Below are positions 1-10,730 of a stretch of 64,000 nt of DNA, piece by piece. A model generated the notes under the pieces. It made no database searches and was not told the origin of the DNA. It saw nothing but the letters and a program-made list of their open reading frames with translations. The DNA comes from Sarcophilus harrisii (lineage: Eukaryota > Chordata > Mammalia > Dasyuromorphia > Dasyuridae): assembly GCF_902635505.1 (NCBI RefSeq), contig NC_045432.1, positions 4,631,762 to 4,695,761 of the forward strand. The letters run 5' to 3'. A program made the translations under genes and the position numbers. The number at the start of each line of letters is the position of its first letter. The first letter of the stretch is position 1.

Positions 1-1950
1 TTGGGTCTCAAACCACGAGGGTTCTTCCCTGGAGGCAGTGTAGGAGCGTGGAAAGGAAGGCAAGCCTACAGGCTTTTACCTCCTAGCTTCCTCTCTTTTT
101 TATTCAAATTGTAAATGTAAAGCTCAGGCACCTGATGATATTTAGAATGAGATCCGGGCCTTGGAACAAAGGGGTAACCAACATAGTTAGAAGGTATCTG
201 CCTTTGGTGCCATCAAATATGGGACCGAAGTCCACTAGGAATGGACATTAATATATAGATCACCTGGATGCTTTCTCACTTGCCTTAAGTTTTCAAAGAC
301 ATTTTGGCTGAAATTTTACTGTCAATTCCCACACCTAAAAGGCAACTTTTAATTTTGCCCTGGGGGGTAAAACCAACACATTTGCAATATGGGGTTCTAC
401 TACTCTCTTTATAGTTAGATCATGAGGTACACACACAAATATTCTTTTGGACATCCGTGAAGATAGTTGGTCCTTTAAGAGGAACTTTGAAACTTTTTCC
501 AAAATCCATCGCCAATTATGTAATAGTCTGGTTATCTTTAATGGAGACCCATGTAAAAATTTTAGCCATGGCTAATAAAATTTGCCACTCTGGGATGGTC
601 TCAAACCACATAATTTTTATTGGATAAAATTATATCTTTCAGGTCTTGTCCCAGATAATTTCTGTCCTTGGGTTTAAAGAATTCAGCCAAAGCCTGGGTA
701 GGGTGTAAGGCTTTGTTCTGGTTTGGCTGGGAGGTTCACCCACTTATCCTTTCCTTGAGAAGGACTGCTGCGGTGCCTCTTGTGTGGCAAAACATATCTC
801 CAAGGGTTTTGGTGACTCTTTCAACCATTGGATAAAGCCGTTCCCTCTCAAATTTACTTCTTTTTAAGCTCATGGTAATTTAAAGCACTGTCTTTTAAAA
901 TGTCATATAACGTTGTAACTGGGTAGTCAAACCTAACACTGGTCCATCCATTGGATTCTCCTATCAATTTCTGAAAATCATTCAATTTTTTACTTTTCTG
1001 TTCTTAAGGACAGTTTTTGAACTTCCCTTAGGGTATACTTCATATCCCTAAATATTGAAAAGGAATTCTTTGAATTTTTTTCTGGTTATTTAATTTGAAT
1101 TTTTAGTGTTTCTATGGTCTTTTTGGGACATCTTCTAACATTTGTTCCTCATGCACATCCCAATATGTCTCCATGTAAAATACATAACTTTTGGGAATCT
1201 TTTCCTGGAGCAAACAGCAACAACATACATTTGACACATAGTAGGGTTTTTTCATTCCCTTGGCAAACTGTCCATTCATATCTTTATAAGGCTCAATAAG
1301 TTAACGTTGGGCATAAAAAGGCAAATCTTTTCATATCCTCCTTATCAGAGGGATAGAATGAAACAATCCTTAATATCATCCCAAAGGGGCCATTCTCTAG
1401 CCTAGTGGGATGGAAGTCAGGCTGAAGAGTTCCCTGTTTCCATCTGTTCATTCCTTTTCTTAAATCCGTTAACATCCTCCATTTTCCAGTTTCTTTTTCA
1501 CAACAAACACTGTAAATTCCCAAGGACTTAGAAAGGTTTTAAGTGTCCTTGGTCAAGCTGCTCCTGTATATTCTAATAAGGCCTGAATTTTATCGTTATT
1601 TAAGGGCCACTGTTCTATCCACACTGGTGTATCAGTTTTCCATTGGATAGGAACAGGTGAAAGTGTTGGCCTTCAACAGGACCCTGAAAAACCGGTACTC
1701 ATTTTTACCCTAATTGCTGTAAAAAGTCTCTTCCCCACAGATTGTGGGGATTTTTTTACATAAAAGGGTAAAACTCCTTTTTGCCTTAAAAGTCCATCTC
1801 TAGGGGCAGACTAACTTCAGCTGTAATTTCCTCCACCCAAGACATGTGGTGTCTGCTTTAATCTTTGGCCAGTGACTGGGCCAATTGGACCTCTAATGAC
1901 CTGATCTACCAGTTCTAAATCCTTCAATGGGCCATTTATATAGAACGTGA
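1..1950 (-). mobile_element. Class II (betaretrovirus-like) ERV protease-polymerase fossil
   Basis: Read on the minus strand, the stretch around 1000-1700 resembles a betaretroviral reverse transcriptase. It has the N-terminal 'W-K-T-D-x-P-V-W' type segment near 1640 and the 'GKWRMLTDLR' type segment near 1470. Protease-like sequence lies upstream (1700-1950) and later pol sequence runs towards position 1 and off the window. No LTR is visible. The upstream end is cut at about 1950 by an L1 on the opposite strand. It is an old, broken copy. The class II call rests on recalled RT motifs; the exact ends are approximate. Confidence 0.75.
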
Positions 1951-4740
1951 CATATCAACTTTATGCCAATAAATTTATAACCTAAGTGAAATGGATGACT
2001 ACCTCAAAAATTGCTTAGACTCAGGGAGAGTAAATTTGAAAGTCCCATTTCGAAAAAGAAATAGAACGGCAATTAAAAAACTCCTAAGAAAAAATCCCCA
2101 GGACCAGATGGATTTACATGGAATTTTACCAAACATTTAAAGAACAATTTTAATGCTATAAAATTATTTGATAAAATAGGAATGAAGGAGTCCTACCAAA
2201 TTCTTCTTGGAACATGGTAGTAATACCTAAACCAGGTAGACTGAAAAAGAAAGAAAATTATAGACCAACCCCTAATGAATATTGATGCTAAAATCTTAAA
2301 TAAGATATTAGCAAAAGACTACGAAAATCATCTCCAAGATAATATACTATGATCAAAGGATTTTCCAGGAATGCAGGGCTGGTTCAAATTAGGAAAACTA
2401 TCAATATAATTGGCCCTGTTAATAAACAAATTAACAAAAACCATATGATCATCTCAATAGATGCAGAAAAGCATTTGATAAAAATCCAACATCCATTCCT
2501 CTAAAAACACTTGGATATAGGAATAAATGGACTTTTTCCTTAAAATAATCAGCAGCATCTATTTAAAACCATCAGTAAGCATCATATTGGAGACAAACGC
2601 AACCATTCCCAATAAGATCTGGGAAAAAGGTTACTATCACCTTACTATTTTATTGTATTAGAAACTAGCTATAGAATAAGAGCTGAAAAGAGAAAAGGAA
2701 TAAGAATAGGCAATAAACCAAATTATCACTCTTTGCCGATGACATGATTTATTAGAGAACCCCAAAGATTCTTAAAAAATTATTAGAAATAATCCCAACT
2801 TTGAAAATTGCGGATAAAAAAACCCCTAAGTCATCAGCATTCATATTAACTAACAAATCCAACAGTCAGAGTTACAAAGAGAAATTCCACTTAAGAATAC
2901 TGATAATATAAAATATTTGGAATCTATCTGCCAAGGAAAATCAAAACTTTATGACAAAATTACAGACCACTTTTCACACAAATTAAGTCTGATCTAAAAT
3001 TGGAAAAATATTAAACCTTGGATAGGGGAAACAAATACAATAAAGATGACAATATTACCTAAACTAATCTATTTATTTGCCTATACCAATCAAGTCCCAA
3101 AAACTATTTTAATGACCTAGAAAAATAACAACAAAGTTCATATGGAAAAACAAAAGGTCAAAAAATTTCAAGGAATTAATGAAAAAAAAATCAAATGAAG
3201 GTGGCTTAGCTTTACAGATCTAAAATTATATTATAACAGCATTTACCAAAACTATTTGGTATAGGCAAGGAATAGATTAGTTGATCAGTGGAATAGATTA
3301 GGTTCAAGGGACAAAACAGTCAACAAAATAGCAACCTAGTCTTTGACAAACCCAAAAGATTCATTTTGGGATAAGAACTTACTGTTTATAAAAATTGCTG
3401 GGAAAATTGGAAACTAAATATAGAAACTAGGCATTGATCCATACTTAACACTTACACCAAATAAAGGTCAAAATGGGTTCATGACCTAGGCATAAAGAAT
3501 AAATAAATAAATTAGAGGAACACAGGATAGTTTACCTCTAGACCTGTGGAAGGGAAGGTCTTTATAAAAGAATAGAATCATTACTGATCACAAAATAGAA
3601 AATTTCATTATACCAAACTGAAAGTTTTTACAAACAAAAGTAATGCAGACAAATTAGAAGGAAGCAATAAAGTGGGAAAATATTTTTACAGTCAAAGGTT
3701 CATAAAGGCCTCATTTCCAAAAATATAGAAATTAACTCTAATTTATAAAAAATGCCATTCTCCAATTGAAAAATGGTAAAAGGATATGAACAGACAACTC
3801 AGATGAAGAAATTGAAACTATTTCTAGTCATATGAAAAGATGCTCCAAGTCATTATTAATCAGAGAAATGAAATTAAGACAACTCTAAGATACCCTAACA
3901 CCTGTCAGATTGGCTAAGATGACAGGAAAAAAATAACATATTGTTCGAGGGGATGCAGGAAAACGGGACAATGATCATTGTTGGTGGAGTTTGAACAATC
4001 CAACCATTTGGAAGTATTTGGAACTATGCTCAAAAGTTATCAAACTTGCATACCCTTTGATCCGATGTTTACTGGGATTTATCCCAAAAGTTATAAAGAA
4101 GGAAAAGGGACCTTATTGAAATTTTGTGGCAGCCCTTTTCTGTGGCTAAAAACTGGAAATTGAATGGGTGTCCATCAGTTGGAGAATGGCTGAATAAATT
4201 TATAGAATATTATGGAATATTACTGTTCTGTAAAAAGCCAACAGGATAATTTAAGAAAGGCCTGGAGACTTACACGAACGATGCTGGGAAATGAGCAGGA
4301 CAGAGATCATTATATCTTAACAATACTTATGACGACCAGTTCTGATGGATCGGATTCTCCAACAAGATAACCAAATCTTTCTAATGGGGTAAGTGAACTA
4401 GCATCCCAGAAAAAGAATCGGGGAAGACTAAAAACCATTACACTGAATTCCCAACCCTTATTTATGCCCACCTGCATTTTTGATTTCCTTCACAAGTAAC
4501 TGTGCAATAATTCAGAGTCTGATTCTTTTCTACCAAAATAACTTTTGGTCAGGTATACTTATGTGTATCTAATTTATATTTTAATATATTTAACATCTAC
4601 TGGTCATCCTGCCATCTAGGGGAGGGGGTGGGGGGGTAAGAGGTGAAAAATTGGAACAAGAGGTTTGGCAATTGTTAATGCTGTAAAGTTACCCATGCAT
4701 ATATCCTATAAATAAAAGGCTATTAAAAATAAAATAAAAT
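1950..4740 (+). mobile_element. 5'-truncated L1 (ORF2 second half, 3' UTR and A-rich tail)
   Basis: The sequence is collinear with the longer L1 at 36050-39240, starting at the shared text 'tgccaataaattt' and running through the RT, the C-terminal part of ORF2 (short open piece at 3978-4163) and the 3' UTR. It ends with 'aataaaaggctattaaa' and an A-rich tail at about 4735. Many small indels break ORF2, so it is a dead copy. Its tail abuts inverted arm A exactly where a SINE that is complete in arm B is truncated. The insertion, or a rearrangement at it, therefore marks the present outer edge of arm A. Confidence 0.85.
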
Positions 4741-4741
4741 T

Positions 4742-4950
4742 TAAAAAAAAAGAATTCTACTCTGGGCTCAGACACTATTAGCTGTGGAATCCTGGGCAAA
4801 TCACTTAACACTTTTTATCTCCGTTCTTCATCTGCAAAATAAGTTGGAGAAAGAAATGGAAAAGTGCTGTAGTGTCTCTGCCCTCTCCCCCAAGAAAACC
4901 CTAATGGGGTCAAACACAGTCAGATACAATGGAAAAATGACTCAACTACG
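4742..4950 (+). repeat. Marsupial tRNA-type SINE, 5'-truncated
   Basis: It contains the SINE body text 'ctgtggaatcctgggcaaatcactt' in part and the 3' part with 'aaaccctaatggggtcaaacacagtcag' type wording, ending near 4945. The counterpart in arm B (30715-30977, minus strand) is longer and includes the 5' head, so this copy lost its head at the L1 junction. The A-rich stretches at 5045-5075 follow it. An open frame of 112 codons over it is chance. Confidence 0.75.
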
Positions 4951-5435
4951 GTCAGATACACTAGACTCACCCTGCTCGTCGGTCATCCCCACAGACGACA
5001 ATGTATCCTATATCATCATCAAAGAAAATAAAAAGATGCTCTACAAAAAAAAAAAAAAACAAAAAAAAAAAACTCATTTTCCAGAGCTCCTCATTCTTCC
5101 TACATCTGCTGAGCTACATTAGGAAAATAATCAAGGGTGGCCCCAAATGCCACTTCATTTCCTTTTCCCAACCTCAAAATGATTGACAGGGAATTGGTAA
5201 AGGGTTGATGCCGAATAAACTGTGGTATTTTTAAATTTCAATTCCAGCCCTTGTGTGATAGGACCAACGTCCACCAGCATTATTCCACGAAACAGGTTTG
5301 ATCCATGCCTCTTGTTTACTCCTATAGCAATTATTTTGCCACAAAAGTGACCAGCCTTCTACTGCAGGCCCAAGACTATCTTTATTTAGTTCTCTTTCTC
5401 ATTCTCCTACTAACCACAATGGCTCTTTAGAAAAA
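4950..5435. other. Unassigned amplicon block, includes relic of an open frame
   Basis: No known repeat is recognised apart from A-rich runs. The minus strand at about 5395-5170 matches the 82-codon open frame of arm B (30338-30586) at roughly 90 percent identity, but in arm A the frame is not open over the same length. The two copies differ more here than in the rest of the arm. It may be a decayed exon of an unidentified gene or an unrecognised repeat. Confidence 0.4.
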
Positions 5436-6125
5436 TTTCGTCTCCAAGAAACTGAAACCAATTCTAGTCGCATGAAAAGGTGCTCTAATCTCAAGGGAGG
5501 TTGGAAAGGAACCCTCATGGCCAAAATGTTTGTAGTGGCAAGAAGCTGGAAACGCAGTGGATGCCCATCAGTTGGAGTGTGGCTGAGCAATTTGTGGTAT
5601 ATGAATGTTATGGAATATTATTCTTCTATAGGAAATGATGGGCAGGATGATTTCAGAGATGCCTGGAGAGACTCACATGAACTGTTGCTAAGTGAAATGA
5701 GCAGAACCAGGAGATTTTTATATGTGACAACAAGACTGTATGATTCTGATGGACATGACATTTTCCAAGAATGACATGATTCAGGCCGGTTCCAATGATC
5801 TTAGGATGAACGGAGCCATCTACCCCTAGAGAGCACTACGAGGACTGTGGATCACCACATAGCATTTTCACTCTTTTTGCTGTTGCTGGTTTGCATTTTG
5901 TTTTCTTTCTCATTTTTTCCCTTTTTGACCTGATTTTTCTTTTGCAGCATGATAAATGTAGAAATATGTTGAGAAGAATTGCACATGTTTACCATATAAT
6001 GGATTACTTGCCATCTAGAGGAGGAGATGGGGGGGGGGATTTGGAACACAAGGTTTTACAAGGCTCGATGTTGAAAAATTCATGCCGATGGATTGAAAAT
6101 AAAAAAAGGTTTAATAAACAAAAAA
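5436..6125 (+). mobile_element. L1 3' end, internally deleted, ancestral to the amplicon
   Basis: It resembles L1 ORF2 C-terminal and 3' UTR sequence. The text 'gcaagaagctggaaacg..gtggatgcccatcagttgga' corresponds to the 'WKLSRCPSVGEWLN' region of intact L1. Later parts are the 3' UTR with 'cacatgtttaccatata' and an AT-rich tail at 6095-6135. The same element lies in arm B (29150-30255, minus) and copy C (59476-60062), so it predates the duplications. The 100-codon open frame at 5472-5774 is L1 residue. Confidence 0.8.
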
Positions 6126-6229
6126 AAAAGAAAGAAAATATTCATCTCCTCTGAAATCTTCGATAATTCCTTCCCACTCACCCCCATGGTCTCAGTTGAG
6201 AACTTTGTCTCATATTTTCCTGAAAATAC

Positions 6230-7160
6230 ACAGGTCATTTTCTGAGAGCTCCCTTTTGTTCCCTCCTCTTCCTCGCAGATCACTCAGGTGCCCTCTGCCT
6301 CCGTCTCCTCCTCCATGCCTTTTTTTACACATAAACATGAGCTTAGGGCCTACTGATCCAAATTTCTCGCTACCTGCATGATGGTCCCTTCCAACCCATT
6401 TCCTCCAGCAGAGCACTTCCTCTATCACGTCCATTCTCTCAGTACATCATCTCCCTGGATATTGGCTACTTTCCCCTGCCTATAAACATGTCTGTGTGCA
6501 GCATCCTTAAAAACATCTGTCTTGGGCTCTCCTTCCCCTGTGATTATCCTCGCATTTATCATAGTCACCTCTGCTTGTTCTCCTCTCTTCTCAGTTCTCT
6601 ACCATCTATGTTCTGCTCTCATCCTTCCACTGAAATTTTTCTCACGTTGCTCATCATCTCCTTGATGGCAAATCCCATGTCCTTTTCTTGATCCTCACCT
6701 TTCCTCATTACTTTGCAGCCTTTGGCACTGTCATTAGCCCTTCTCTTGATACTTTGCTCTACATTTTTCTGAAATTACTCCTTACAACTTCTCCTTTTAA
6801 TCACTAAACAAACATTTAGGAAGTGCCTGTGATGTACCAGGTACTGAGCTAAGCCCTGGAAACATAACCAAAGCTAAAAGACAGCACCGGCTGAGTACCC
6901 CCTCACCTTGGCCACTCCTTCTCAGCGTCCTTAGTTGGACCCCCCTGCAGGTCATTCCTAGTGTCCCACTGGGCCCAGTCCTGGGCTGACTTCCATTCTA
7001 TCATAATGGGCCTATTCCCAACAGCTCTTTTATCCTCAATTCTTACCACCTCCTCCTGTTATCCCTTACTCTTTAGGTGTTTGCTTCTTAGTTCCTTTGT
7101 TACTTCATTTTTGTCACATTATCTGCTTTTCCCCCCTTTTGCACCCTCTCAGTTGCTCAA
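6230..7160 (+). mobile_element. LINE2 (L2) ORF2 fragment in arm A
   Basis: The pyrimidine-rich sequence follows the known mammalian L2 3' coding region: 'ttctctaccatctatgttctgctctcatcc', a central 'gatggcaaatcccatgtccttttcttgatcctcacc' and a later 'actgggcccagtcctgggctgac'. All frames are broken and the short open frames here are L2 residue. It is shared with arm B (28100-29045, minus), copy C (60160-61090) and, independently, a short L2 at 44545-44770. Confidence 0.65.
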
Positions 7161-8735
7161 GTAGATCCCTCCTCCCACTACCATAACAAGGCCTCCCTCA
7201 TTCCCTTTTTAAATCTTTCCTCCCTCTACCTCCTCAAGACTCTTCAGTTCTTGAGACTCCAAGGCTTAACTTGCCCTCCTTACCACTGCTGTTTGACCCA
7301 CAGGCATCTCACACTCCCTTTTGTCCCCTTCCCATTCACCATCCCATTTGCGCTCCCACCAATATCACCGATTGGCCCGAGCAACACCTTTGCTTGTTTC
7401 TCAGTTGAATCAGTAAATTGAAAGAGGACGGGTCTTGGGAATTGCCCCCTTGGTGTTTCTTTTCTAGAAGTCATCTGTGTGTTTGCTTACCTGGCATTTC
7501 ATTAGCTGTCTGGGAAATGTCTGTGGAGTTCTCTGGTATCACTAACTGCATTACACTCCTTGGTTTTTGTTTTTATTTTTTAAAGCTTTTTATTTCTAAA
7601 ACATATGTATGGATAATGTTCTATTCACCCTTATGGGACCTAGCTGTTGTTCCATTATTTGTTGAAGGTCCATCAGAAATGATTTCAGTGGGGTTTGGAG
7701 GAGAGACTTTTGGGCACCCAGTTTTCTCACAAGATGTTTCCCACAGTGACCACTCACCCTCCAGAGACCACCTCTCTCGCAGGGTTGGTGACTCTCCTCT
7801 GGAGCCCCTTCATCAACACCACCTGTTGTTTCACTGCTGCCAAGGGTTCTGTCACTCTCACCATGTCTAATGGGACTGTGAAACCTGAGCACATTCTCAT
7901 TACAAACGATATGGCTTTGATCAGCAGGGGGAGGTAGTACTGTAACCCCAATATCCCTGGTTTTAATTTCATAAGATTTGTGTCTTCCAGACTTGCCTCA
8001 ATCATTTTTCACATGGCCTTGCAGGAGGGATATCACTGCATACCTCAGCCTCTGCAAGGGGCATCTCACCTTTGGATGCTAATTGGGCACAATTCACATC
8101 CATCTCCCCCCTTATCAGTCAGAAGCTGTTGTGGAAGATGAGTCCTCCATCTCTAGCCCCAAATGAATTTGGGTCTCAGTTCTTTGGGACGGGAATGATG
8201 GAGTCACAGCATCTGCCCCAGCCCCGATATCCTGTCCCTTTCTCTCAGGAACGTCACTGGACCAACAGGACCCTTTAGTTTTTCCATACACATGTGGCTG
8301 CTGCTTCAGCCCTAGAAGAATCCCTACCATAATCCAATCCCAGGGACATTTCCCACCCCTACCTTACCTGAGACTGCCCAAAGGGATGCACAACCTTCTG
8401 AGATTATCAGATTTCCCTGCTCTGCCCAGTTCTCCTGGAAGAGGCCCTAAAAATGGGAAGGTCACAAGTCCACCAACTCCATTAAAAAGAGAGGTATTTC
8501 AAAGTAGAAAACAGAAGCCTTTATTTGATCACATCTCAGGAGAACTGCACGTCTCCCCCCACCAGGGCAGACTGGCAGTTAACAAGAGGAGGCATACAGA
8601 AAGCAAACAGAGGGTCACGTACCCAAACATAACAAATCTGGTTGGACGGAGCGGGTGCCCTCACATTGTAGCTATGAACAAGGAAATATTTCTTACCCAG
8701 TCCTAACAAAGAAATCTTAAGAGTTTTAATTTTTT
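7160..8735. other. Unassigned amplicon sequence, 3' flank of the copy A exon
   Basis: There is no confident gene. A reversed L1-tail-like piece ('aaagctttttatttctaaaacatatg') sits near 7580-7640. The remaining sequence is shared by all three unit copies. Two minus-strand frames (8115-8330, 71 codons; 7754-8005, 83 codons) are open in A and B and mostly in C, but they change at least as much in amino acids as in silent sites, so I do not call them genes. The exon's 3' untranslated part and its poly(A) signal lie at 8520-8735. Confidence 0.5.
8520..8525 (-). promoter_or_regulatory. Canonical poly(A) signal of copy A
   Basis: On the minus strand this reads AATAAA, about 210 bases after the stop codon of the copy A exon. 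The identical signal is in copy B (26747-26752). In copy C the same place reads AATACA. Confidence 0.6.
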
Positions 8736-9372
8736 TTAAACATTCTCATTTTCTCTTTCTTTATTATTTTCCTCCAACTGTCTAATAACCAATTCAATTA
8801 TTTCATCATTCAGGAAATCTACCAAGGCCTCCAGAGCATCACATACCTCCATTATCATATATTTCAAAATTTCATACTGACAGTAACTCTCACTTGGGCT
8901 AACTTCTGAATAATGGGATATTTGCTGGAAATGTTTCAGAAAAGTAGCGCTCGTTTCTCTCACGTTCTCAGCCAATGCTTTTGCCTTCTCAATCAAGGCT
9001 TCTGGAATCAATAATGTGGGGAAAGGGCTTAATGCCGTATCAGAGGAAGGATTATACACCTGATGTGTCTCTTCAGCGCAACTTCCATGTTTTAATTCCT
9101 CTGAATGGTCACATGTGTTATCACTCTTTTCACTTACTAACTTTTTCTTTTTAGACTGCTGTTCTAAGTGTGCCAAATTCTCAAATACACAGTCGCATAT
9201 GGCAACCAAATCCAATAAAGGCTCCGGCTGACAAATGTAACAACTCCACTTAGTGTTTTTATCCATCACTTTTAACAACTCCTTTTCCCCTAGATTATCC
9301 TGAATGCATTTTTTACAAAAAGCATTAGGGCAGTCATCACAAAAAATTAAATCTCCACCTTGTGCACACCAT
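8736..9372 (-). CDS. ATRX-like ADD protein, last exon, copy A
   Basis: This exon starts after a 'tttcag' acceptor (minus strand, first base at 9372) and stays open for 212 codons to a stop at 8736-8738. It encodes the second half of the ADD PHD-like finger, with RWCAQGGDL, a CDDC pair, FCKKC and CYIC. The QPEPLLDLV segment and a basic QQSKKKKLV stretch follow, then a helical C-terminal region ending ENNKERENENV. All PHD cysteines seen in ATRX are kept. Several positions differ sharply from human ATRX and from copy B: E225 to Q, F234 to D, H236 to P, L245-R246 to Q-D (human numbering, recalled). R246 is the residue of the recurrent ATR-X R246C substitution. Upstream exons would lie in or beyond the gap at 9414-9513. 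Expression is unknown; an open frame with altered residues could be a diverged functional copy or a young pseudogene exon. Confidence 0.75.
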
Positions 9373-9413
9373 CTGAAATGTAAAAAACAAACAAAAACAT
9401 TGAAGCATCATTC

Positions 9414-9513
9414 NNNNNNNNNNNNNNNNNNNNNNNNNNNNNNNNNNNNNNNNNNNNNNNNNNNNNNNNNNNNNNNNNNNNNNNNNNNNNNNNNNNNNNN
9501 NNNNNNNNNNNNN
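9414..9513. other. Assembly gap (100 N)
   Basis: A run of exactly 100 N at the inner end of arm A. A round number usually marks a gap of unknown size. The copy A intron stops at the gap, and sequence after it does not continue the inverted match to arm B. Any remaining copy A exons, or the first exons of copy B, could be hidden here. Confidence 0.98.
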
Positions 9514-9589
9514 CAAATTGCAAACTCACTTTCTACCTCCACCTGCCTTTCAAACATTCAGAACTGCATGTGAAGAAGACATCTTGAGC

Positions 9590-10300
9590 CTAGTATGTGT
9601 AAGATTCTTTTCTTATCTTCCTTATTTCTCACAAGGATATCCACCATCTTTCCAGTCCTACAAGTCTTTCTGAACTTCTCAACGTCTCTTACCTTCCCTA
9701 TCCAAATTGTTGTCCCAGCTTGTTGATTTTACCTTCTTAACCCCCTTCAAAAATTCCCTTTCTCTCCCCCTTGCATAGGCCCTGGTTATAATTTCACATG
9801 ATTTCAATGATGTCGTTCTCTGTTCCTTAGCTCCCCCACCCCCCACCCCATATCCATAAAACCCAGTGGCAAGACCAACTATAAAATGCTTGGAACTGGT
9901 TTCAAAACCCATCATAACCTACCCCTCTTCTGCCTTTCCATATGCTTCTTACCTTACCTTCTATAATACAGTAACACTGGCCTCCTGGCCATTCTCTGAA
10001 GAAGACCCCTTTTCTCTGGCCATTCTCTGATTTTTATCCATCTCTGCAATGCCCTCCATACTCATTTCTAGCCACTGATTCTGTTCCTTTAATTCTGAAC
10101 TAAAATCCTGGTTCTCAGGAACCTTCCCTAGCCCCTCATAATTCCATTTTCTTTTCTGAACTTTTCCCATTTATCCAGTATAAAGCTTCTTCTAACTTGT
10201 TTGCGTGTTATCTTGATATAAGCTTCTCAACTTCTTGAGTATAGACAGGGACCATCTTTTTACCTCTTGTTGCATCTCCTCTGCTTATCTCAAAGCCACT
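9590..10300 (+). mobile_element. LINE2 (L2) 3' portion
   Basis: The sequence resembles the L2 3' part. It includes 'acactggcctcctggccattct', then 'tagacagggaccatcttt' near 10245, the usual wording close to the L2 3' end. All frames are broken. It lies just upstream of the first visible exon of the ADD gene; I see no ATRX-like first exon or clear promoter in it. Confidence 0.65.
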
Positions 10301-10389
10301 GGAAATTCTGGTCTGTAATTTATTGATGTAAACTCTGGGATCTGTTAGATAATATCATGAACAGTCTGACACAACTGAAAAATGACTGG

Positions 10390-10645
10390 ACAAGAACACC
10401 TTTGGATAGCTAGGTGACTTAGTACAGAATGGCCTGGATTCAAAAAGTCTTATCTTCCTGAGTTCAAATCTGACCCCAGAAATTTACTCATCATATAGTC
10501 CTGGGGAAGTCACTTCCCCCTGCTTGTCTTAGTGTCCCCCCGTATAGAATGAGTGGGAGAAATAATGGCAAACCACTCCAATATCTCTGCCAAGAAAACC
10601 TCACATGAGGGTCACAAAGAGTTCTATACACATGAAAAACAAAAA
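10390..10645 (+). repeat. Marsupial tRNA-type SINE
   Basis: It carries the head 'ggatagctaggtgactta', the 'gagttcaaatctgacc' B-box-like segment, and the 3' end 'ggcaaaccactccaatatct' followed by 'gccaagaaaacctc' and 'gggtcacaaagag'. It is full length and moderately diverged, about 40 bases upstream of the first visible ADD-gene exon. Confidence 0.85.
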
Positions 10646-10686
10646 CTGTGAATTCACTGACACTTGTATTTGGTTTTTCTTTTCAG

Positions 10687-10730
10687 GGTAGTGGGCCTTC
10701 TGAAGAACTGAAGCCATCATGCCTTGAGAG
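10687..10730 (+). CDS. ADD gene exon 1 (first visible)
   Basis: The acceptor is 'ttttcttttcag' and the donor GTTAGT. The 44 bases encode GSGPSEELKPSCLE plus two bases of the next codon. Similarity to ATRX is weak here and rests mainly on phase and on the exons that follow. The out-of-frame ATG inside is not a start. This is the least certain exon. Confidence 0.6.

Larger units (their letters stand above)
4742..9413. repeat. Inverted-repeat arm A of the ADD amplicon
   Basis: The reverse complement of this segment matches about 25863-30925 along its length: SINE, unassigned block, L1 3' end, L2 block, a 1.5 kb unassigned block, and the last exon of the ATRX-like gene with the start of its intron. 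From 7600 to 8700 the by-eye difference is about one base per hundred. The arms face each other across about 16 kb. The inner end runs straight into the N gap, so the true arm length is unknown. Arm B has a younger L1 inside that arm A lacks. Confidence 0.9.

Noticed and set aside
1950-4740. Active L1
   Set aside because: ORF2 is 5'-truncated and interrupted many times. The same holds for the longer copy at 34485-39246.
7418-7870. 150-codon frame as a gene
   Set aside because: It crosses an L1-tail-like piece and is not kept at the same length in arm B or copy C.
9304-9573. Open frames running across the N gap
   Set aside because: They are open only because N codons cannot be stops. The real content there is the copy A exon on the minus strand and an intron.
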